Positions 25,177-34,800 of a stretch of 53,090 bases of DNA are shown here, in pieces. A model generated the notes under the pieces. That model was not told the origin of the DNA. It saw nothing but the letters and a program-made list of their open reading frames with translations, and did not search any database. Source of the DNA: Sedimentisphaerales bacterium (GTDB taxonomy: Bacteria > Planctomycetota > Phycisphaerae > Sedimentisphaerales > SG8-4); assembly GCA_016928975.1 (NCBI GenBank), contig JAFGJR010000237.1, positions 1 to 53,090 on the forward strand. Direction: 5' to 3'. A program made the translations under genes and the position numbers. Position 1 is the first letter of the stretch; every line of letters begins with the position of its first letter.

Positions 25177-26700
25177 ATGACAGCGAACTATAGGTACCTC
25201 ACGGGTGCTCTGCTGCTCCTTTCAGCAGGGTGTACTGCCACATCCCATCTCACTGTGAAAGTGGACGTCTATGCCGATGACCCTCTGGTGGCGTCTCTGG
25301 CGAATCCGGACCGCCTCGCGGCGATCCAGTTGGCCATTGAGAAAGCAGGCCCTCTGGCCTCGGAGATTGCTCGGACACGAAAGGAGCTGATGAGCCAATA
25401 CGTGCACCTGTATCAAAGCTATCTCCGGCTGCTTCACACGATCGACTCGCGCGTAGGAGCGGACCTGGAGGGAGCCGTCGCAGAAATGGCGGAGCCACAG
25501 GGGCTCTATGACGCGGAACTCGACAAGCGGGTGGGCACGGTCACGAAGCGAAGCGAGGAGGCCCTCAATGCCCTCAGCTCCTTCATTCCCATTGCTTCCA
25601 GCTTTCGCGAAGGCAAAGCCGACTTCAGCCTGTCGGACTTCTTCGGCGCCTGGAAGAAGCTCAGAGAAGCGCAGGCTGACTTGCAGGCGGCCATGGAAAA
25701 GGTGACGGAACGCAACCTGGGAACGACGTTTGAGAAGATCGCCGACTCGATCGCGCAGAAGGTCCCGGCCGGAGTGAATGCTGCCGTGGCGAAAGTGATA
25801 GCGGCCGCATTGCCCGAGGACTCTCAGAAGGAGTTCCAAAAACAGATTACTGACTTTGATGCTCAACTGGGGAAGCTGGATGCGCTGGCGAAAAGGATCA
25901 CCGCCCAAAGCGACCGGGCGATGGCTCAACTGACGGAAAGCAGCCAGTTGATCGAGAGAGCCGCTGAATCGAGCGACCCGGGTCTGATCGGCAAGGGGAT
26001 CAAGGATGCCATGGACGCGGCCCATGCCGTATCGGCCGGCCCAGGCCCGAACCTGACCCCGCAAGCCCAGGCGGTCATTGGACAGATTGGCTCTTCCTGG
26101 GATTTCATGAACACCCAGATTGATCGCCTGCAGGACCCCGCCGACCCGGCTTGGCGATTCCTGTCCAAACCCGAGAATCAGACGAGGTGGCAGACCTACT
26201 ACGCGGAAACTGGATTCTCTGCCGAAGGCAAGACCGATGTCGTCTTTGTGCGCGATCGGCTGGGCCATTTTCGTCTTCAGCGGGGAAAGAACAATCCGGC
26301 TGCTCTGATCCAGGGACAGTTCAAGATCACGGGGGCCATCGCCTCGGGCCTGGTCGATGTCCTTGCCGCAACGGCAGGAGCGGCAGGCATTCCCGGCGTA
26401 GCCACCGGCATTCCGAAGATCATCCCTCCGTCCGGCATACCGCCCGAACAGAAAGAGCCACAGAAGCAAGAGGCGACCGCTTCCGGAGTGGACACCTCCC
26501 GTGACGCCAGGAAGCAACAGCGCATCGAATCCTCCGCCAGGCTGCGCCGTCAGTTGCTGCTAAGGCTGGAGGAGATGCAGAAGGAGATGGATGAAGTGCC
26601 TGCCGGCGAAGAGTTGCCGCGTGAATTGCTTGAGAATCTGCGTTCGACCCTGAGAGGTTTCCAGGAGCTTATCCAATCCACGAGACAGGAGGACGCCTAA
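25177..26700 (+). CDS. Uncharacterised lipoprotein with long helical segments, second of the pair
   Basis: 507 aa. Signal peptide YLTGALLLLSAGC with lipidation at Cys19. The mature part is dominated by helices: residues 45-270 have repeated Ala/Leu/Glu/Lys heptads, and the C-terminal 70 residues (RLRRQLLLRLEEMQKEMDE) look like a coiled coil. A Gly/Ala-rich hydrophobic patch (about residues 380-410, ASGLVDVLAATAGAAGIPG) lies between. No known domain was recognised. The ATG at 25177 is chosen because GGGGAG is 7 nt upstream; the ATG at 25171 is only 1 nt from it. The stop overlaps the next ATG (TAATG). Confidence 0.8.
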   Translation: MTANYRYLTGALLLLSAGCTATSHLTVKVDVYADDPLVASLANPDRLAAIQLAIEKAGPLASEIARTRKELMSQYVHLYQSYLRLLHTIDSRVGADLEGAVAEMAEPQGLYDAELDKRVGTVTKRSEEALNALSSFIPIASSFREGKADFSLSDFFGAWKKLREAQADLQAAMEKVTERNLGTTFEKIADSIAQKVPAGVNAAVAKVIAAALPEDSQKEFQKQITDFDAQLGKLDALAKRITAQSDRAMAQLTESSQLIERAAESSDPGLIGKGIKDAMDAAHAVSAGPGPNLTPQAQAVIGQIGSSWDFMNTQIDRLQDPADPAWRFLSKPENQTRWQTYYAETGFSAEGKTDVVFVRDRLGHFRLQRGKNNPAALIQGQFKITGAIASGLVDVLAATAGAAGIPGVATGIPKIIPPSGIPPEQKEPQKQEATASGVDTSRDARKQQRIESSARLRRQLLLRLEEMQKEMDEVPAGEELPRELLENLRSTLRGFQELIQSTRQEDA

Positions 26701-26900
26701 TGCCATTTCAAGTTGGAGACCGGGTAGCGCTAAGAAAGAGTGGAGCGGCGCCTGCCGGTTCGTGCGGCCAGATCACCAGAGATTACGGTGATGGGCACTA
26801 TGACGTAGAGGTGACCCAGACGCCGCCGCCGGAGTGCAAGCAGTTGGATGTCCCGGTGGACGCGATCTATGTGCAGGTCGTGCCCTGCGGGTGCCCATAG
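26700..26900 (+). CDS. KOW/SH3-like mini-protein
   Basis: 66 aa. The start VGDRVALRKSGAAPAGSCGQI followed by DGHYDVEV is the pattern of small SH3-like barrel (KOW) proteins. Four cysteines (Cys22, Cys46 and a C-terminal CGC) are unusual. No signal peptide, so it is cytoplasmic. The ATG overlaps the stop of the lipoprotein gene by one base, and AGGAGG lies 7 nt upstream. It is therefore translated with the lipoproteins. Its role is unknown. Confidence 0.7.
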   Translation: MPFQVGDRVALRKSGAAPAGSCGQITRDYGDGHYDVEVTQTPPPECKQLDVPVDAIYVQVVPCGCP

Positions 26901-27000
26901 ACGGCGGATGGGTTTCATGCCGTCGGATCAGGTCCCGCATGCTCTTCGCCCCGAGGACAAGAAGACGCTGGTCAGGTGAGCTGTGTGGCAAGCGGGGGTG

Positions 27001-28230
27001 TTATTCGCGATACAGGAGGTACTTGGCGCGCGACTGTTGGAAGGTCTTGCACCGGGCCTGCCAGTGGGTTCGTAAGGCTCCGAGCGAGGAGCCGGCCGTG
27101 ATGGCCTGGCGGATGGCGTCGGTGCCGCAGAGACGGTCGAAATGGTCGGGGCGCCACTCGAATTCGTCCCTGTGCAGGCGATAGATCGCGTTGACGATCT
27201 GGACGCCCGTCCAGAAGGGCTCAATCTTGTCACGATCGGTGACGGTGATCTTCACGGCCTGGCACAACTGGTCCTTGTGCTTGGAGGCGGTGGGCGTGAA
27301 GGTGGTCGTCGCGAAGGTGACGCCCGGCAGGTGCAGGTCGTTCAACGAGTCACAGAGCTTCTTTGCATTCAGCCACGGGGCGCCGAACCGGCGAAAGGGC
27401 GTCGCCGTGCCGCGACCCTCGGACACGTTGGTGCCCTCCAGCAGGCACAGGCCCGGGTAGACGGTCGCGGTCTCCAGGTCCGGCATGTTCGGCGACGGCT
27501 TGATGAAGCTCAGGCCCGTCTGGTCGTACCACATGCCGCGTTGCCAGCCGGTCATGGGCACGACGACCAGGTCCGCTCTCACGCCGTTGGCCAGCCAGCC
27601 CTCACCATCGATCATCCTCGCCAACTCCCCGACCGTCATGCCGTATCGCGCGGGGATTGGGTACAGGCCGACGAAGCTGGCGAACTTCGCGTCGAGGACT
27701 TCGCCTTCAATTTGTGTGCCGTTGATGGGATCGGGCCGGTCGAGGACGACAAACCGCTTGCCCGCCTCGGCCGCCGCTTCCATCGCCAAGGACATCGTGT
27801 AGAGGTACGTGTAGAATCGCGCCCCCACATCCTGAATGTCGAAGACAAGGATATCGACATTCGCCAGCATGGCGGGCGTGGGCTTGTTCGTCTGGCCGTA
27901 CAGACTGTAGACAGGCAAGCCGGAGACAGGATCGGTTTGGCTGTCCACGCTGGCCCCCGCCTCCTCCGTTCCTCGCACGCCGTGTTCCGGGCTGAACAAC
28001 GCGACCACGCGGACGCCGTCCATCGCCGAAAGGACATCTACAATATGCCTACGTTGACTATTATAAGACGTATGGTTGGCGATGATGCCGACGCGCTTGC
28101 CTTTGAACAGGTCCTTCGATTCGCCAACGTTGTCCAGTCCGGTCCGCATCGCCGCCGAGCAGCAGCCGGCCAACCAGCCCCATATCAGAAGAACTATGGG
28201 GAGCCGCAACTGTCTGGATCGCGAGGGCAC
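27001..28230 (-). CDS. namZ: NamZ-like exo-beta-N-acetylmuramidase (DUF1343), lipoprotein
   Basis: 409 aa. The lipobox LAGC gives lipidation at Cys23. The two-domain DUF1343 pattern follows: GKRVGIIANHTSYN, FSPEHGVRG, VFDIQDVGARFYTYLYTM, DRPDPING, the PSPNMP motif and LLEGTNVSEGRGT. NamZ releases terminal MurNAc from peptidoglycan fragments in cell-wall recycling. The GTG at 28230 is chosen because GGAG lies 6 nt upstream; a TTG four codons earlier lacks one. The gene starts 12 nt after the hepT copy 2 stop, so it is read from the mntA2 promoter. Confidence 0.92.
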   Translation of the reverse strand: MPSRSRQLRLPIVLLIWGWLAGCCSAAMRTGLDNVGESKDLFKGKRVGIIANHTSYNSQRRHIVDVLSAMDGVRVVALFSPEHGVRGTEEAGASVDSQTDPVSGLPVYSLYGQTNKPTPAMLANVDILVFDIQDVGARFYTYLYTMSLAMEAAAEAGKRFVVLDRPDPINGTQIEGEVLDAKFASFVGLYPIPARYGMTVGELARMIDGEGWLANGVRADLVVVPMTGWQRGMWYDQTGLSFIKPSPNMPDLETATVYPGLCLLEGTNVSEGRGTATPFRRFGAPWLNAKKLCDSLNDLHLPGVTFATTTFTPTASKHKDQLCQAVKITVTDRDKIEPFWTGVQIVNAIYRLHRDEFEWRPDHFDRLCGTDAIRQAITAGSSLGALRTHWQARCKTFQQSRAKYLLYRE

Positions 28231-28242
28231 AATGCACTCCAA

Positions 28243-28659
28243 TCACGCGTCAGCGCACGCTCTGCGGATCTCGTCCACAAACTCACGGAATTGGCCCAGC
28301 TTGGTCTTTGCCAAGCCATAGACGATCTGAGGTTCGATCTGCTCGTACCGGTGGACAATGAAGCTGCAAAAGCGCACCATCTCGGCGTACCGGTCGGCGT
28401 CTCTCAGAATGGCGATTTCCTGCAGCCGCTGGAAGTTCTGTGCGGCCGTGTCGGCGGGCGACAGTCGTCTGGCAGCCAGAAGGCGTTCCGCGACGTCGAT
28501 CGTGCTCTCCGCGGCGAGCTGCAGCGCCCGTTCCACGGCCCGTCGAAGCATGGAATCTCGCGAGAACTCGGCCACCTCTCCCAGAGGCCAGCTCTCCAAG
28601 TCAGCCAGGGTTTGCTCCAGGAAACGGAGCTTGCTCTCTACAACGCCGTTGATGGGCAT
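28243..28659 (-). CDS. hepT: HepT-like toxin, second copy
   Basis: 138-aa DUF86/HEPN protein. The motif is RX6HXY (Arg96, His103, Tyr105 in RFCSFIVHRY), within the family range. It is only distantly like the copy at 173-508, so the two are not recent duplicates. AGGGGG precedes the ATG at 28659. The gene overlaps the nucleotidyltransferase gene by 22 nt, and namZ follows closely. It is predicted to be an RNase toxin held inactive by AMPylation. Confidence 0.85.
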   Translation of the reverse strand: MPINGVVESKLRFLEQTLADLESWPLGEVAEFSRDSMLRRAVERALQLAAESTIDVAERLLAARRLSPADTAAQNFQRLQEIAILRDADRYAEMVRFCSFIVHRYEQIEPQIVYGLAKTKLGQFREFVDEIRRACADA

Positions 28660-29105
28660 GGACGCCCCCTGTAGGCGAGTTGTCTGGCACGCCATGCCAT
28701 GAGGTCCTCGTACTCCGCACGGGTCCAGACGCAGAACTCGACGAAGTCCTCTTCGCGGTCGGGTCGAACAAAGAGGACACGTCCTTTCAACGCCTCGTGG
28801 CGAAGGACGGTTCCCGCCGTGTTGAGCACCGTCAGATCGCACGGGACGCCCAATGCCTCCTCCACTTTGCCGACGATTTCCATGAGCCGGTCGATGCTCT
28901 GGCCACTTGCGCCGGCCAACGACACGCCGACATCCAGATCAGATCCCGCACGCACGATGCCGTTACGGGCCGAGCCGAAGACGACGGCATAGTCGATGGA
29001 CTCGATGCCGGCGAGGATAGAGGCAAGGCGCTGCAAATCAACCGGTCTGTCCTCCGTCGCCACGGATGGAGTCCTCGTCGGGTGCTTGCGCAGTTCACCT
29101 TTCAC
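28638..29105 (-). CDS. mntA: MntA-like nucleotidyltransferase antitoxin, second copy
   Basis: 155-aa nucleotidyltransferase with the MntA signature: GSARNGIVRAGSDLD contains GS followed after ten residues by DLD. The C-terminal part (EFCVWTRAEYEDLMAWRARQ) is helical. It is longer than the copy at 505-795 and of the larger MntA subtype. The GTG at 29105 is supported by GGAG 8 nt upstream and a strong promoter. It is transcribed first, then hepT and namZ. Confidence 0.85.
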   Translation of the reverse strand: MKGELRKHPTRTPSVATEDRPVDLQRLASILAGIESIDYAVVFGSARNGIVRAGSDLDVGVSLAGASGQSIDRLMEIVGKVEEALGVPCDLTVLNTAGTVLRHEALKGRVLFVRPDREEDFVEFCVWTRAEYEDLMAWRARQLAYRGRPCPSTAL

Positions 29106-29148
29106 GCCGGTATCTCCACGTATTTGAATCGATTACAGGACTGTTTGG

Positions 29149-29177
29149 ACTATAGGCGGTCAGCGAGAGGATGTCAA
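29149..29177 (-). promoter_or_regulatory. Strong promoter of mntA2-hepT2-namZ
   Basis: Minus strand TTGACA (29177-29172), 17-bp spacer, TATAGT (29154-29149). Predicted start near 29142; 37-nt leader to the GTG. Confidence 0.75.
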
Positions 29178-29289
29178 GCCGGCGCCGCATGCCGGGGCTG
29201 AGGAGGCACACCGCCGCACGGTTGCCGGGCGAATCCGATTTGCAGGCGAACCGACGTTTGGGGGATTCGTAAAAATAGGGAAAATCCTC

Positions 29290-29318
29290 TTGCACTTCTG
29301 CGGGGGATAAGGTATCTT
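29290..29318 (+). promoter_or_regulatory. Candidate promoter of the EF-G gene
   Basis: TTGCAC (29290-29295), 17-bp spacer, TATCTT (29313-29318). The leader would be about 180 nt. The rest of the 29106-29504 gap shows no gene. Confidence 0.4.
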
Positions 29319-29504
29319 ATTCGTTTTCCTCGCTTCTGGTGATGGAGGGGGGTGCCAAGAACCTGCCAGTCACCTGAAATCTGCGGTGATCTTCAGAGCG
29401 CTGGAGACTCACTAACCGATAAGCGAGTACGGCCTACTGCCGGGCTGGCGACGCACCCGGCACAGGGAAGAAGTGTTGTCTTTGAACGACCGTTTTGACG
29501 AAAC

Positions 29505-31601
29505 ATGGGAAAAATCGGCAAGATTCGAAACATCGGAATATCGGCGCACATCGACTCGGGCAAGACGACCCTGAGCGAGCGCATTCTGTACTATTGCGGG
29601 CGGATTCACCGCATGCAGGAGGTCCATAACGGCAACGGCGAGGGCGGAGCGACCATGGACTTCATGGACCTGGAGCGCGAGCGCGGCATCACGATCAAGT
29701 CGGCCGCCACGCAGGTCGCCTGGCGGGACAATCACATCAACCTGATCGACACGCCCGGCCACGTGGATTTCACGGTCGAGGTCGAGCGGTCGCTGCGCGT
29801 GCTCGACGGGGCGATCATGATCCTATGCGCCGTGGGCGGCGTGCAGAGCCAGTCGTTCACGGTCGATCAGCAGATGAAGCGCTACCGCGTGCCGCGAATC
29901 GCCTTCATCAACAAGATGGATCGCACCGGCGCCGACCCGGAGCGGGTCCGCCGTGATATTCGCGAGAAGCTCGGCCTCAACGCCGTAGCGATTCAGTGGA
30001 ACATGGGCATCGCCGAGGGCTTCCACGGCGTGATCGATCTGGTCACGATGGAAGCAGTCACATTCGAGGGCGACGATGGGGAGCAAGTCGTACGCGGTCC
30101 GATCCCGGCAGCGTACGAAGCCGCAGCGCAGAAGGCCAGGCACGAGATGCTCGACGCCCTCAGTATGTTCAATGATGAGATGACGGAGTTGCTCCTCGAA
30201 GAGCGGCCCGTCAGCGCGGAGATGATCCGCCGGACTATCCGCGAGGCCACGATCAATCGCGAGATCGTGCCGGTGATGATGGGTTCGGCGTTCAAGAACA
30301 AGGGCGTGCAGCCTCTGCTCGACGCGGTCTGCGACTACCTGCCCAGCCCGCTGGATCGTTCCTACTTCGCACGCGATCACAACAACGCCGGTACCGAGAC
30401 GCCTCTGGAGAGCGACCCGGACGCGCCGCTGGTGGCGATGGTCTACAAGATCACCGACGAGCCGTTCGGCCAGTTGAGCTACGTTCGCATCTACCAGGGC
30501 ACGCTCGCCAAAGGCGGCCAGTACCGCAACGCGCGCACGAATCGCACGCTTCGCGTCGGGCGGATCGTCCGCATGCACGCCAACGACCGCGCGGATATCA
30601 CCAGCGCCGGTCCCGGCGACATCGTCGCGCTGCTGGCCGTGGAGTGCGCCAACGGCGACACGCTCTGCGGCGAGGGGATCAACTACTCGCTCGAAAGCAT
30701 CTTCGTGGCCGATCCGGTCATCAGCCTGTCCGTCATCCCCGCCAGCAACGCCGACCAGGAACGCATGGCCAAGGCGCTCAGCCGGTTCATGAAGGAGGAC
30801 CCGACCTTTCGCGTCTCCACCGATGCGGAGACAGGCGAGACCCTCATCGCCGGCATGGGCGAGCTGCACCTGGACATCTACATCGAGCGGATGCGCCGCG
30901 AGTACCGGGCCAACGTCACCATCGGAGCGCCGAGCGTCAGCTACCGCGAGGCGCCGACCGCCGAGGCCACGTTCGACTATCGTCACAAGAAGCAGACCGG
31001 CGGCGCGGGCCAGTTCGCCCATGTGATCGGCCGGCTGATCCCGCTCGTGGCGAACAGCGACTCAACGTATGAGTTTGAGGACAACGTCAAGAACGGCCGC
31101 ATCCCCAACGAGTACATCCCCGCCGTCAACAAGGGATTCCAGGCCGCGATGAAGAAAGGCCCGATCGCAGGCTACCAGGTCGTCGGGTGCAGGATGTGTC
31201 TCGACGACGGCACGTACCACCCGGTCGATTCGAGCGAGATGGCCTTCCGCATCGCCGGCCGCGACGCCTTCAACGAGGCGTTCCGAAGGGCCAGGCCGTG
31301 CCTGATGGAGCCGGTCATGAAGGTCGAAGTGGAAACCCCCAGCGAGTTCCAGGGCGCGATCGTCGGCGACCTCAACAGCCGTCGCGGGATCATCCACGAG
31401 ACCGAGACCCGCAACATGTGCACGGTGGTGCGTGCGGAGGTCCCGTTGGCCAACATGTTTGGCTACGCCACGATCGTTCGCGGCCTGAGCAAGGGCATGG
31501 CCACCTTCACGATGGAAATGTCCCACTACGCCCGCGTCCCCACAAGACTCGCCGAGGAAATCATCGCCCGCCGCCGAGATAAGCAAATCGCACGAAAGTA
31601 G
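29505..31601 (+). CDS. fusA: Translation elongation factor G, spdEFG1/mitochondrial-type
   Basis: 698-aa five-domain EF-G that drives GTP-dependent ribosomal translocation. GTPase motifs: AHIDSGKTT (14-22), DTPGH (82-86), NKMD (136-139); switch I region GATMDFMDLERERGITIKSA. The phrasing GEGGATMD, CAVGGVQSQ and VDQQMKRYRVPRIAFINKMDR follows the mitochondrial EFG1/spdEFG1 subfamily found in Planctomycetota, Spirochaetota and some Deltaproteobacteria, not canonical EF-G. It stands alone, without rpsL, rpsG or tuf. No clear Shine-Dalgarno precedes the ATG. Subfamily assignment is from memory of motifs, so moderate; the EF-G call itself is secure. Confidence 0.93.
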   Translation: MGKIGKIRNIGISAHIDSGKTTLSERILYYCGRIHRMQEVHNGNGEGGATMDFMDLERERGITIKSAATQVAWRDNHINLIDTPGHVDFTVEVERSLRVLDGAIMILCAVGGVQSQSFTVDQQMKRYRVPRIAFINKMDRTGADPERVRRDIREKLGLNAVAIQWNMGIAEGFHGVIDLVTMEAVTFEGDDGEQVVRGPIPAAYEAAAQKARHEMLDALSMFNDEMTELLLEERPVSAEMIRRTIREATINREIVPVMMGSAFKNKGVQPLLDAVCDYLPSPLDRSYFARDHNNAGTETPLESDPDAPLVAMVYKITDEPFGQLSYVRIYQGTLAKGGQYRNARTNRTLRVGRIVRMHANDRADITSAGPGDIVALLAVECANGDTLCGEGINYSLESIFVADPVISLSVIPASNADQERMAKALSRFMKEDPTFRVSTDAETGETLIAGMGELHLDIYIERMRREYRANVTIGAPSVSYREAPTAEATFDYRHKKQTGGAGQFAHVIGRLIPLVANSDSTYEFEDNVKNGRIPNEYIPAVNKGFQAAMKKGPIAGYQVVGCRMCLDDGTYHPVDSSEMAFRIAGRDAFNEAFRRARPCLMEPVMKVEVETPSEFQGAIVGDLNSRRGIIHETETRNMCTVVRAEVPLANMFGYATIVRGLSKGMATFTMEMSHYARVPTRLAEEIIARRRDKQIARK

Positions 31602-31645
31602 CCACAGACAACACAAGTCCGATCTCCTTTCTGCCGAGATTGAGG

Positions 31646-31675
31646 TTGGCGCGCGCCCGGGCAAGATGGTACAAT
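31646..31675 (+). promoter_or_regulatory. Promoter of the RHS gene
   Basis: TTGGCG (31646-31651), 18-bp spacer, TACAAT (31670-31675), 140 nt before the ATG at 31822. Confidence 0.45.
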
Positions 31676-31821
31676 CGCATTGATAAACAGCACCCGAAAC
31701 TCGAGGACCGCACATGAAGCGACTGGGTCCCTCGGGCAAATGGAACGAGCATTCGGGGGCGTTGGAGGCAGGGATCGAAGCCCAAATCCGCTGTGTGGCC
31801 CGATGAATGGAGGAAAGACCC

Positions 31822-34800
31822 ATGTCCACGAACACACGCAGATCACGACACTTGCTTCGCACGTCTTGCTGCACGACTCTCGCAAGCGCGCTGATTCTCG
31901 CTTCCCTCGCGCGCGCCGACGACCCGAACAGTGCCTCGGGTGTAAGCGTCAACCAGACGACTTGCGCGACCATGGGCGACCCCATCTCCGCGAACAGCGG
32001 GGCGTACCACTTCTCGCTGCCGCTGATGAACCTGGGGGGGCCGATGCCGCTGCGCTTCGGCCTCAGTTACCGTATGGATCAGTATAGCTCCCCCGGCATG
32101 CTGAGCCGCTTCCAGAGCAATCTTCACCTGCAACTGGAGCGAATGGAGCACAGAACCACGAAGCAACCCGTCGTGGAGGTGACGTTGTGCAATGGGGTAA
32201 CGCCCCAATTCACGTACGACGCCGACAGCAACGAGTGGAACCTGGACCCCGCGTCGCCGGTGCGGTACGTCCTGAAGGAGACGGGGGCCGACTACAATCA
32301 CGGCTACTACTACCTGATGGATCCGGTGCGAGAGATCGTCTATGTTTTCGAGAAGGTGCCCACAATGTGGGGACCTTCTTGGGCCCCCGGGCGCGTCGCC
32401 TACATTACTGACCGCAACGGCAACCGCCACACCTACGCGTACACCGGGGACAATCTCGTGCCTGACCGCGTGGAGGACGGCCTGGGACGCCGCTTGGACC
32501 TTACCTATTACAGCGGCTCCGATACGCTACAGCGCGTGATCGACCAGGCGGGCCGCTCGGTACAGCTCCGCCGGCAGTTAGATGCGCCCGGCCTGGAGGG
32601 CTGGGAACTGCTCGGCTCCGTAACAGACGCCGCGCAGAACACGACGACGTTCCACTACACCAATGTCAGCGGCGCCAAGATCGTCGCGGTGGACCGCCCG
32701 CTGGGCAATACACCCTACACTCAGTCGGTCGCCCAGATCAAGCTGAATGGTGTGACAAAGGCACGCGTTACGGCACAGACCGACGCCTACGGCAATGTCA
32801 CGAGCTACGCCTATGACAGCGCGATCAATCGTGTGACCGAGACCCGGCCGGACGCCACCACCGTCATCTACGAGCACTATCACAACAACGGCGTGCCCAA
32901 GAGCATCACCGACCCCGCCGGCAACGTGATCGCCTTTGCTCAGACGACGAACGAGCAGGTGAGCCAAATAACGGATCGGCTGGGCAACACCATAGAGATC
33001 GCCTACCACCTCCCGACCGGCAAGGTCACTCAGTACACGGACGCCGAGGGCAACGCTACTGTCTTCACTTACGAAGCTCAACAGCAGACCTTCACCAACC
33101 CGGCGACGAACGAGTCGGTCGCCTTCACGTTCTACAACCTCGTGGAGGTCGGTTACGCCGACGGTAGCCGTGAGCGGTTCACCCATGACGGCGAAGGCAA
33201 CGTGCTCACTCGCACGGATCAGAACAACCAGAAATGGTCCTTCACCTATAACGAGCAGGGACAGCCCTTGACCACGACCAATCCAAGCGGGGGCGTGGTC
33301 GCTTGCACGTACAATCCAGACGCCACACCGGCCTCCCGGACGGATTCCGAGACGGGCGTCACCCGCTATGACTACGACGAGCTCAAGCGGCTGCGCCAGA
33401 TCACGCGGCCAGACGGCCAGACGGTCCGCCTGACGTATGATCGTAACGACCGCCTGCTCTCCTACACCAACGAACAAGGCAAGACCTGGGAGCTCGTCTA
33501 TGATCAGAACGGCAATCTTGTCTCCAGCACCGACCGGATGCGCCAGACGGCTACCCAGGCATATGATCTGATGGATCAGTTGACCAGCCAAACCGACCCG
33601 CTCGGCCATGCAGCCCATTACTCCTATGGTGCTCTGGGCCGGCTCAAGACCGCGACGGATCGCAACGGAAACACGACCACCTACAGCTACGACCCGCGTG
33701 GGTGGCTCACGGGCATGACTGATCCCGCCGGAAACCTCTGGATCGTGACCTACGATGATGAGGGCGTGCCCAAAGCCACAACGACACCTACCGGCATCTC
33801 CACGACCTTCCAGACGGACAGACTGAGCCGAACCACCGGGATGACGGACGCGTTGGGCGCCACAGCGAGGCTGGCTTATGATGAACGGGGCCGTCTGACG
33901 TCCACGATCGACCGGCTGGGCCGGGTCACAACGTATGCCTACGATGCCGCCGACAGGCTGACGAGCGTCGGCAAGCCGCTCCTCGGCACGGCGACCTATA
34001 CCCGTAGCGCTCTGGGCCGACTGACCCGCATCGATGACTTGCGGGGCAAGTCGTGGGACTTCAGTTACTCGCCGATGGGCCGGCTCACCTCGGACACAGA
34101 TCCGCTCAGCCGTCAGCGGACCTACGCCTACGACAACCAGGGCCGGCTCCGGCAGATCACTTACCCTGGTGGCGACACGACCACGCTGATCCGCGATTCG
34201 GTCGGGCGCGTCACTCGCGCCGCCTGCCCCAGTGGGCTGACGCTGGAGTTCACCTATGACGACGCCGGACGACTGCTGACCGCCAACGACCTGAGGCTCA
34301 GTCGCGATGCTCGCGGCGATATCATCAACGGCCAGGAAGGGACCGCGTCGTTCGGCGCGACCTATGACAATGGCCGGCGCCTGGCGTCTGTCACCTATGA
34401 CGACCAGGCCACCGTCACCTACACGTACGATGCCCGCAACCTGCTGACGCGGGTCAGCGACAGTCTCTGCGGCGCGTGGATGGAGTTCCGTTATGACGCC
34501 GATGGGCGGCTGGTAGAGGCTCGTCGATCCAATACCGTGAACACCACCTACAGCTATGACCCGGCAGGCCGATTGCTCCGTGTCCAGGATGGGACTCTCG
34601 CCAATCAGCAGTACTCACTCGATGCCGAGGGTGAGCCGTTGCAGGCTGTGATGAACCTCCCTTCGGGTGCGGAAACCATCGCGTACACGTACGACGACGC
34701 AGACCGGCTGACCGGGGCCGACTACGGCAGCGGGAACCGCCTGAGCTACACCTATGATCCCGCTGGCAACCTCACGAATACGACAGGAAAGACGCCGCTG

